Assembly: GCA_036494005.1 (NCBI GenBank)
Contig: DASXOV010000056.1
Span: forward strand, 1-6,090
DNA: 6,090 nucleotides
Origin: GCA-003244245 sp036494005
GTDB taxonomy: Bacteria; Actinomycetota; Actinomycetes; Mycobacteriales; Pseudonocardiaceae
Direction: 5' to 3'
The notes under the pieces are model-generated. The model ran no database searches. It was not told the origin of the DNA and saw only the letters and a program-made list of their open reading frames with translations. Both the position numbers and the translations under genes were made by a program. Shown piece after piece: positions 1 to 4,448 of this stretch. Numbering within the stretch: position 1 is the first letter of the stretch; each line of letters opens with the position of its first letter.

Positions 1-337
1 CCACCACCCGGCCCGCCGAACTGGTCAACACCACCGCATCCAACTGACCATGACTCACCGACACCCCCACCGGAGCCGTCGGACTCACCTCCCCCGCACC
101 ATCACCCGGCTCCGTCACCACCTGCGCCGACACCACCGGCAGAACGGGCAACGCCGGCGACGCCGGCCCGGGAGATTGCGCCGACCTGGGTAGCTGCACC
201 GGCTCCTGGCCTTGTGCCACTGACGTGAACGTGATCGTGGCGATCGGGGCGAGCACCACAACCACCGCCAGCACCCACCCCATCAGCCGCTTCCGCGAAC
301 GCCGTTGCTGTCTCCCGGACCCGCCTGCGCCTGCCAC
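1..337 (-). CDS. Secreted/membrane-anchored Ig-like L,D-transpeptidase-type protein, N-terminal part (runs off the window)
   Basis: The frame begins at a GTG (337-335) and stays open for 112 codons to the left edge, so the C-terminus is missing. A perfect AGGAGG lies 7 nt upstream, which decides the start. Residues 9-17 are very basic (QQRRSRKR), followed by a hydrophobic stretch (about 18-39) and a possible signal peptidase I site S-V-A|Q at 39-41. A Pro/Ala/Ser-rich linker follows (about 44-70). From about residue 80 the protein has a pattern typical of the bacterial Ig-like domain found before the YkuD domain of actinobacterial L,D-transpeptidases: SPTAPV, then GQLDAVVLTSSAGRVV. These enzymes make 3-3 peptidoglycan cross-links outside the membrane. 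The catalytic YkuD domain (HGT and SxGC motifs) would lie beyond the window, so the enzyme assignment is inference; another Ig-domain lipoprotein-like envelope protein is possible. The gene is co-directional with the regulator upstream, but 217 nt separate them. Confidence 0.72.
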   Translation of the reverse strand, partial: MAGAGGSGRQQRRSRKRLMGWVLAVVVVLAPIATITFTSVAQGQEPVQLPRSAQSPGPASPALPVLPVVSAQVVTEPGDGAGEVSPTAPVGVSVSHGQLDAVVLTSSAGRVV

Positions 338-344
338 GCCCCAA

Positions 345-350
345 CCTCCT
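345..350 (-). promoter_or_regulatory. Shine-Dalgarno AGGAGG of the left-edge envelope gene
   Basis: On the minus strand AGGAGG is followed by 7 nt and then GTG. It is the only strong ribosome binding site in the stretch and fixes the GTG at 337-335 as the start of the partial envelope gene. The later in-frame ATG in the signal region (283-281) has no such site. Confidence 0.75.
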
Positions 351-418
351 GCCGTCCCGTCTCGACCCAAGAACGACCCAACAATCCCGACGCCGCGTCC
401 AGTCATCGTGCGACGACG

Positions 419-428
419 AACACGTGTT
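419..428. promoter_or_regulatory. 10-bp perfect palindrome AACACGTGTT upstream of the envelope gene
   Basis: AACACGTGTT is a perfect self-complementary decamer with a CACGTG core, 82-91 nt upstream of the GTG start of the left-edge gene. It is placed where an operator could act on that gene's promoter. No convincing -35/-10 pair was found around it, and a palindrome of this length can arise by chance, so this is only a candidate site. Confidence 0.25.
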
Positions 429-506
429 ACCGCCGACGCCGGCATCGACAGGCAGCATCAGGTACCTCAGAACCGAGTGTAAGTGATCGTGGCTGTCAGT
501 AATAGG

Positions 507-533
507 GGGAGCTCGAATCTTGAAATAGCTCCC
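507..533 (-). other. Alternative hairpin sharing an arm with the terminator-like stem
   Basis: GGGAGCT (507-513) and AGCTCCC (527-533) form a perfect 7-bp stem around a 13-nt loop. Its right arm overlaps the left arm of the adjacent stem (528-534 with 546-552), so an RNA from this strand can form only one of the two. The arrangement resembles alternative structures in attenuators, but no leader peptide or U-tract supports a specific switch. Confidence 0.3.
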
Positions 534-552
534 GGAAAACCAGAGCGGGAGC
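528..552 (-). terminator. Terminator-like hairpin just after the regulator gene
   Basis: GCTCCCG (528-534) and CGGGAGC (546-552) pair perfectly over 7 bp with an 11-nt loop. The hairpin begins 2 nt past the stop codon of the regulator, read on the minus strand. It is followed in that direction by TATTTC, a weak U-rich tail. Position and stem strength suggest intrinsic termination between the regulator and the co-directional envelope gene, but the short U-tract makes it uncertain. Confidence 0.5.
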
Positions 553-554
553 AT

Positions 555-1286
555 TCACGGTGCGGGTGATGTCGGTTCACCAGGTGACCCGCCGGACGGG
601 GCAAGGTGTGCGATGCACAGGTGTGGGGTGACGAATGGTTCGAGCCCAGTGGCCTCGATCGGGGCGTCGAGGTTGGCGAGGGTCTGTTTGAGCAGGCCGA
701 AATGTATCGAACAGACCACGTCAGGGTGCTTGCTGGCGACGGCGTGGAACGGACAGGCGTGCAGCAGGATCCGCTGACGTGATCCGTCGGTGACCAGTTC
801 TGGTTCAAAACCCAACTCGGCGAACGTGGCGACCACGAGGCGCACGGCGTCGGGTGCGGACATCTCGGCGAACGGCCGGGCGGGCGTCCGGTAGCGACGG
901 ACGAACGCGCGGCCGGCTTCCTCGGCCAGCTTCGCCGCGATCGGGCTGCTCGTCGTGAGGTAGCCGGCGAGGATGTCGGCGAGCAACTCGAATCCATGCG
1001 GGCGCCCACCGCCCGCGCCATGCGCGGTCGCGGTGTAGACGAGCCGGGGCCGTCCGGACCCACCGCGGGGATCGGAGCGGCAACGGGTGAGTCCGGCGTC
1101 GACGAGGATCCTGAGGTGGAAGCGCACGGTGTTGGGATGCAGGCCGGTCTGCGCGGCTATCTGCCGTACGTCCAGCGGAGTGCCGCCGTCGCGCAGCAAC
1201 TCCAGGATGTGGACCCGGCTCGCCGCCGCCAGCGCGCCGTGGGCCTTGGTGCGCTCACCGGCACGGTCGGCGTTGGGCACGCCCAA
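555..1286 (-). CDS. Winged-helix transcriptional regulator with Cys-containing C-terminal domain (COG2345-like)
   Basis: A 243-residue predicted cytoplasmic DNA-binding protein. Residues about 20-85 form an ArsR-type winged helix: the HTH spans about 42-61 (QIAAQTGLHPNTVRFHLRIL) and a wing with SGRPRLVY follows at 77-84. The C-terminal domain carries a CPFH motif (C178), HPDVVC (C192) and PHLC (C224). This layout occurs in the COG2345 family, related to SufR-type regulators, where such cysteines can bind a metal or Fe-S cluster; ligand use here is inference. The frame opens with TTG (1286-1284) without a clear ribosome binding site. An in-frame GTG two codons later (1280-1278) is an alternative, possibly leaderless start, because TAGTAT (1294-1289) sits at -10 distance from it. 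The gene is divergent from the SIS genes. The inverted repeat at 1290-1305 overlaps its own likely promoter, which suggests autoregulation and possibly control of the SIS operon. Confidence 0.85.
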   Translation of the reverse strand: MGVPNADRAGERTKAHGALAAASRVHILELLRDGGTPLDVRQIAAQTGLHPNTVRFHLRILVDAGLTRCRSDPRGGSGRPRLVYTATAHGAGGGRPHGFELLADILAGYLTTSSPIAAKLAEEAGRAFVRRYRTPARPFAEMSAPDAVRLVVATFAELGFEPELVTDGSRQRILLHACPFHAVASKHPDVVCSIHFGLLKQTLANLDAPIEATGLEPFVTPHLCIAHLAPSGGSPGEPTSPAP

Positions 1287-1289
1287 GAA

Positions 1290-1305
1290 TACTACGCCCG
1301 TAGTA
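1290..1305. promoter_or_regulatory. Perfect inverted repeat TACTACG-N2-CGTAGTA, candidate operator
   Basis: Two 7-bp arms with a 2-bp spacer form a 16-bp dyad, a size usual for a dimeric winged-helix repressor. It lies immediately upstream of the regulator start and contains TAGTAT on the minus strand, a possible -10 element. Bound protein would therefore be expected to block the regulator promoter and could also affect the divergent SIS promoter. The role is inferred from position and symmetry. Confidence 0.55.
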
Positions 1306-1321
1306 AGAACTAGGGTTATCG

Positions 1322-1327
1322 TATAAA
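1322..1327 (+). promoter_or_regulatory. Candidate -10 element TATAAA for the SIS operon
   Basis: TATAAA differs from the sigma-70-type consensus at one base and stands out in this GC-rich region. It faces the SIS genes and lies between two inverted repeats. No recognisable -35 hexamer is present 16-19 bp upstream, so the promoter may be activator-dependent or the match may be chance. Confidence 0.3.
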
Positions 1328-1345
1328 CCTGCAGCGGGTGCAGGT
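1327..1345. promoter_or_regulatory. Perfect inverted repeat ACCTGCA-N5-TGCAGGT
   Basis: Two perfect 7-bp arms (1327-1333 and 1339-1345) flank GCGGG. The repeat starts at the last base of the candidate TATAAA element and would cover the transcription start, so it could be a second operator. It could also fold as a small hairpin in the leader RNA if transcription starts further upstream. The sequence differs from the 1290-1305 dyad, which would imply a different binding protein. Confidence 0.4.
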
Positions 1346-1379
1346 GGCACGATCACCGCGCGGATGCCTCGCCCGGCCG

Positions 1380-1451
1380 GTGACAGGGACCTACCCGGTG
1401 AGAAGGACCTACCCGATGACAGGGACCTACCCGATGACAGGGACCTACCCG
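1380..1451 (+). repeat. Four tandem 18-bp repeats in the SIS leader
   Basis: Four adjacent units run 1380-1397, 1398-1415, 1416-1433 and 1434-1451, with consensus RTGACAGGGACCTACCCG. Units 3 and 4 are identical, unit 1 differs only at the first base, and unit 2 is the most diverged. A degenerate continuation (ATGAGAGAG) follows. Because 18 is a multiple of 3, the array stays open in frame with the first SIS gene and would encode (V/M)TGTYP repeats if translation began upstream. The array ends 22 nt before the GGAGG of that gene, so it is more likely an untranslated leader or control element. Confidence 0.9.
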
Positions 1452-1473
1452 ATGAGAGAGCAGACTCGACACC

Positions 1474-1478
1474 GGAGG
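1474..1478 (+). promoter_or_regulatory. Shine-Dalgarno GGAGG that sets the first SIS start
   Basis: GGAGG lies 9 nt before ATG 1488 and 6 nt before the adjacent in-frame GTG 1485. It supports a start here rather than at the upstream in-frame GTG 1338, which would place the 18-bp repeats inside the protein. Confidence 0.7.
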
Positions 1479-1487
1479 TGGAGGGTG

Positions 1488-2105
1488 ATGATTGCCGAGT
1501 TGACCGGCCAGCAGGTGGATCAGCTTTTCGCGCGTCGCACGGACCCGACCACGGCGCTGGGCCAGGACGCGGAGGAGGTGGGCCGGGCCTGCTACGACAT
1601 GGCGTTGCGGTTCCACCGCGGTGGACGGCTGGTGTGTTTCGGCAACGGTTCCGCGGCCGCCGATGCCGCGCACATCGTGGTGGAGTTCGTGCATCCGGTC
1701 ATCGTGGGCAAGCGGGCGCTGCCTGCGGTGTCGCTGGCCAATGATGCCGCGACGATGAGTGGGATCACCCGACGGGGCGGATTCGAGGACAGCTTCGCCG
1801 CGCAGCTTCGGCTGCAGGCGGCACCGGAGGACATCGCGCTGGGCATCTCGACAGACGGTGACTGTCCCAACGTGGCTCGCGCACTCATCGCTGCTCGTGA
1901 CGCGGGCCTGCTGACCGTGGCGCTGGTCGGCGGCGACGGCGGCCAGATCTCCCGGATCACCGGGCTGGACCATGTGCTCGTCGCGCACTCCGAGGACCCC
2001 CGAGTGGTCAAGGAAGTCCACGTCACCACCTATCACGTGCTCTGGGAACTGGTGCACGTCTTCTTCGAACAGCCCGGCGTGCTCGATCCGAAAGTCGTGC
2101 GGTGA
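1488..2105 (+). CDS. SIS-domain protein, GmhA-like, with altered phosphate loop (first of a pair)
   Basis: A 205-residue cytoplasmic single-SIS-domain protein, close to the usual length of GmhA (sedoheptulose-7-phosphate isomerase). The N-terminal helical part (1-45) leads into FGNGSAAADAAH (51-62), the glycine-rich sugar-phosphate region. Measured against E. coli GmhA from memory, metal/catalytic positions are kept as H62, E66 and H183 (GmhA H61, E65, H180), and D86 matches D94. The Gln ligand Q172 is K175 here. Phosphate-binding positions are degraded: Ser55 is A56, and in the STSGNS-type loop the protein reads STDGDC (121-126), so Ser121 and Ser124 become Asp and Cys. The NDxGF motif is RRGGF (95-99). 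Ordinary GmhA activity is therefore doubtful. The start is ATG with GGAGG 9 nt upstream; GTG 1485 is equally possible. The second SIS gene follows after 37 nt, and joint action with it is likely. Confidence 0.88.
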   Translation: MIAELTGQQVDQLFARRTDPTTALGQDAEEVGRACYDMALRFHRGGRLVCFGNGSAAADAAHIVVEFVHPVIVGKRALPAVSLANDAATMSGITRRGGFEDSFAAQLRLQAAPEDIALGISTDGDCPNVARALIAARDAGLLTVALVGGDGGQISRITGLDHVLVAHSEDPRVVKEVHVTTYHVLWELVHVFFEQPGVLDPKVVR

Positions 2106-2142
2106 ACGCACAGGTCCGCATTACCTGCCCGGAGGTGGCGCC

Positions 2143-2811
2143 ATGAGCGGCGTTGAGTCGCTGTACCCGTTCCTCTACTCCGGCGTGTCGGACGTGGAGG
2201 CGGTGCTCGCGGACGTGACCCGGTCGACCCTCGAGAAATCCGAAGAGATCACCCGGCTGCGTGCCGATGTGCTGGAGCTCTATCGCGGCCGGTTGATCGA
2301 GTGCGCCCGGGCGATGGCCCGGTCTTTCGCTGCCGGTGGGCGGCTGTTCGCGTTCGGCAACGGTGGGAGCAGTACCGACGCACAGGCCGTCGTCGAGCTG
2401 TTCCAGAATCCCGGTGCGCCCGCCCGTCCCCTGCCCGCGGAGGCGCTGGCCACCGACATCGCGGTACTCAGCGCGCTGGCCAACGATGTGTCCTTCGACG
2501 TGGTATTCGCGCGGCCACTGGCGGCCAGCGGCCGCGCCGGGGACATCGCGGTGGGCCTGTCCACCAGTGGTGGATCGGCGAACGTGTTGCGAGCATTCGA
2601 GGAGGCCACCCGCCGCGGCATGCTGACCATCGGCCTGGCCGGCTACGACGGCGGCAAGATGGCCGAGGCGGACACCATCGACCACCTGTTCGTCATGCCG
2701 TCGTCCTCGGTGCACCGCATCCAGGAAGCCCAGACCACGACGTACAACACCCTGTGGGAACTCACCCAACTGGCGCTCGGCACCCCCGGATCCGCCCAGG
2801 CGCAGCAGTGA
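2143..2811 (+). CDS. SIS-domain protein, GmhA-like, lacking most metal ligands (second of a pair)
   Basis: A 222-residue cytoplasmic protein with an N-terminal helical extension (1-65, starting MSGVESLYPFLY) before the SIS domain. The sugar-phosphate loops are canonical: FGNGGSSTDAQ (71-81) with S76, and LSTSGGSAN (139-147) with S140, T141, S142 and S145. D105 matches GmhA D94, and LANDVSF (112-118) is near the usual motif. In contrast the GmhA metal/catalytic positions are A82 (H61), L86 (E65) and N202 (H180); only Q194 (Q172) remains, in HRIQEAQ (191-197). E85 sits one residue from the expected Glu. This pattern suggests sugar-phosphate binding without independent isomerase chemistry, complementary to the preceding protein. 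The start is ATG with GGAGG at a 7-nt spacing. Spacing and orientation indicate one operon. The precise substrate cannot be read from the sequence. Confidence 0.88.
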   Translation: MSGVESLYPFLYSGVSDVEAVLADVTRSTLEKSEEITRLRADVLELYRGRLIECARAMARSFAAGGRLFAFGNGGSSTDAQAVVELFQNPGAPARPLPAEALATDIAVLSALANDVSFDVVFARPLAASGRAGDIAVGLSTSGGSANVLRAFEEATRRGMLTIGLAGYDGGKMAEADTIDHLFVMPSSSVHRIQEAQTTTYNTLWELTQLALGTPGSAQAQQ

Positions 2812-2919
2812 GGTAGCGACCCTGGCCGGCCCGCTCCGCACCGTTTTCGACAGCGCTCGTTGTCTCATGATGCGGGAGGAGCGTTGCACTTTGTGGACAG
2901 GTCGGCCGACCATCGGAGC

Positions 2920-3729
2920 ATGCGTGCTTCGCACGAGACCTACACCCACGGCCACGCCGAGAGCGTGCTGCGCTCACACGTCTGGCGCACGGTGGACAAC
3001 TCCGCCGCCTATCTCGCCGGGCACCTCCGGCCCGGCATCAGCGTCCTGGATGTGGGCTGCGGTCCCGGCACGATCACCACCGATCTGGCGCAGCGGGTGG
3101 CGCCGGGCCGGGTGCTCGGCATCGAACCGGTGCCCGAACCACTCGCCCGCGCCCGCGCCACGGCGCGGCAGGCCGGTGTCGGCAACGTGGCGTTCGTCCT
3201 GGGCGACGTCTACGCACTGGAGGCCGGCGACGCCACATTCGACGTGGTGCACGCCCACCAGGTCCTCCAGCACCTGGGTGACCCGGTTGCCGCACTACGG
3301 GAGATGCTGCGCGTCACCCGTCCCGGCGGAGTGGTCGCCGCCCGCGACGGCGACTACGCCGCGATGACGTGGTGGCCCGCGGACCCTCGGCTGGACCGGT
3401 GGCTCGAGATCTACCGGGCGGTCGCCCACGGCAACGGTGCCGAACCCGACGCGGGCCGGCGCCTGCTCGCCTGGGCACACGCGGCCGGCGCCACCCACGT
3501 CACGCCGGGGGCGTCGGTGTGGTGCCACGCCACCGCCGCTGACCGGGCATGGTGGGGTGGGCTGTGGGCCGACCGCATCGTCGAGTCCGCCATCGCCGAC
3601 CAGGCCGTCGAGGGCGGGCACTCGACCCGCGCCGAGCTCGAGGGCATCTCCGCGGCGTGGCGACAGTGGGCGGCGCACCTCGACGGCTGGTTCATGGCGC
3701 CGCACGGCGAAATCCGCTGTCACGTCTGA
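2920..3729 (+). CDS. Class I SAM-dependent methyltransferase (Methyltransf_11 type)
   Basis: A 269-residue predicted cytoplasmic methyltransferase. It begins with YTHGHAESVLRSHVWRT (8-24), a pattern I associate with actinobacterial enzymes of this group. The SAM-binding motif I is VLDVGCGPGT (42-51), the acidic residue after strand 2 is E69 (GIEP), GDVY (95-98) supplies the adenine-side Asp, and FDVVHAHQVLQHLGDP (107-122) covers motif II. RVTRPGGVVAARD (131-143) is the usual post-motif. The C-terminal part (about 150-269) is Trp-rich and probably forms the substrate lid; no substrate can be assigned. The start is uncertain. ATG 2920 gives the expected N-terminus but has no ribosome binding site, while in-frame GTG 2893 and TTG 2884 lie 13 and 4 nt after a GGAGG at 2875-2879. 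It follows the second SIS gene after about 108 nt and may be co-transcribed with it. Confidence 0.86.
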   Translation: MRASHETYTHGHAESVLRSHVWRTVDNSAAYLAGHLRPGISVLDVGCGPGTITTDLAQRVAPGRVLGIEPVPEPLARARATARQAGVGNVAFVLGDVYALEAGDATFDVVHAHQVLQHLGDPVAALREMLRVTRPGGVVAARDGDYAAMTWWPADPRLDRWLEIYRAVAHGNGAEPDAGRRLLAWAHAAGATHVTPGASVWCHATAADRAWWGGLWADRIVESAIADQAVEGGHSTRAELEGISAAWRQWAAHLDGWFMAPHGEIRCHV

Positions 3730-3770
3730 AATCCTCTTCCACGTCTAGATCAGGTGTGGGCGATGCCCGA

Positions 3771-4448
3771 TCAGCCGTCCACGGGTGGCGAGGCGAGTCC
3801 CCTTCGATATGCGTAGCTGACCGCCTGGGCGCGGTCCCGGGCGCCGATCTTGCTCAGCAGATGGTTGATATGACTCTTCACGGTCGTCTCACTGACCACC
3901 AGATGCTGCGCGATCTCGCTGTTCGACAGACCCTCGGCGATCAGGGTGAGTACCTCGGCCTCGCGGGGTGTCAGCCCGTCCGGTAGCCGAGGCGCCTGCG
4001 GCGGACTGTCGGCCGCCGGGGTGGTGGCGATGGCATTCACCACATGGTGCTGAACAGAAGGGTCGATCACCGCCTGGCCGCTGGTCACCTGTTGGAGCGC
4101 CGAGTGGATTTCTGCCGCACCGGAGTCCTTGGTGAGGTAGCCGCGGGCGCCGGCGCGGAGCGCGTCGAGGACTGTGCGGTCGTCGGCGTAGGTCGTCAGC
4201 GCGATGATCTGGATGTCGGCTGCGCGGTCCCGCAGGCGGCGGATGGCCTCGATACCGTCGCACCGGGGCATCCGCAGGTCCATCAGGATGACGTCCGGAC
4301 GCAACTGCAGGGCGAGGTCGAGCGCCTGCTCGCCGTCCGCTGCCGCGCCGACGACCTCGACGCCGGGTAGGAAACCGAGCAACATGGCCAGCCCGTCACG
4401 GACCACGCGCTGGTCGTCGGCGAGCAGCACGCGAATCGGGTCACTCAT
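3771..4448 (-). CDS. NarL/FixJ-family response regulator (LuxR-type HTH)
   Basis: A 225-residue cytoplasmic two-component response regulator. The receiver domain (about 5-120) shows the acidic pair D11-D12, phosphoacceptor D57 in LMDLRMP, T85 and the conserved K107 in YLTKD. A Pro/Ala-rich linker (about 140-158) joins it to a LuxR-type DNA-binding domain (159-215): LTPREAEVLTLIAEGLSN, then IAQHLVVSETTVKSHINHLLSKIGARDR. All key residues are intact, so phosphorylation by the neighbouring kinase and DNA binding are expected. Its ATG overlaps the TGA of the kinase gene as ATGA (4448-4445), indicating translational coupling. It converges with the methyltransferase gene, with about 41 nt between the two stops and no clear terminator. 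Its target genes are unknown. Confidence 0.95.
   Translation of the reverse strand: MSDPIRVLLADDQRVVRDGLAMLLGFLPGVEVVGAAADGEQALDLALQLRPDVILMDLRMPRCDGIEAIRRLRDRAADIQIIALTTYADDRTVLDALRAGARGYLTKDSGAAEIHSALQQVTSGQAVIDPSVQHHVVNAIATTPAADSPPQAPRLPDGLTPREAEVLTLIAEGLSNSEIAQHLVVSETTVKSHINHLLSKIGARDRAQAVSYAYRRGLASPPVDG

Noticed and set aside
102..554. 150-residue minus-strand frame at the left
   Set aside because: Composition is Arg/Gly-rich without domains; the overlapping GTG frame with a ribosome binding site and signal segment is the real gene.
1338..1487. N-terminal extension of the first SIS protein through the 18-bp repeats
   Set aside because: GTG 1338 lacks a ribosome binding site, whereas ATG 1488 has GGAGG at a suitable distance and gives a family-typical length.
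1353..2111. 252-residue minus-strand frame opposite the first SIS gene
   Set aside because: Antisense shadow with no motif; the SIS reading frame explains the codon bias.
2111..2127. CAGGT-N7-ACCTG inverted repeat between the SIS genes
   Set aside because: Five-base arms are expected by chance, and the position inside an operon gives no clear role.
2023..2955. 310-residue minus-strand frame across the second SIS gene
   Set aside because: Low-complexity Arg/Gly-rich translation antisense to a clear SIS protein; typical of high-GC antisense frames.
3748..3772. Bulged hairpin (GATC and GGGC arms) between the convergent methyltransferase and response regulator genes
   Set aside because: Only two 4-bp stems separated by an asymmetric bulge and no U-tract on either side; too weak to call a terminator.
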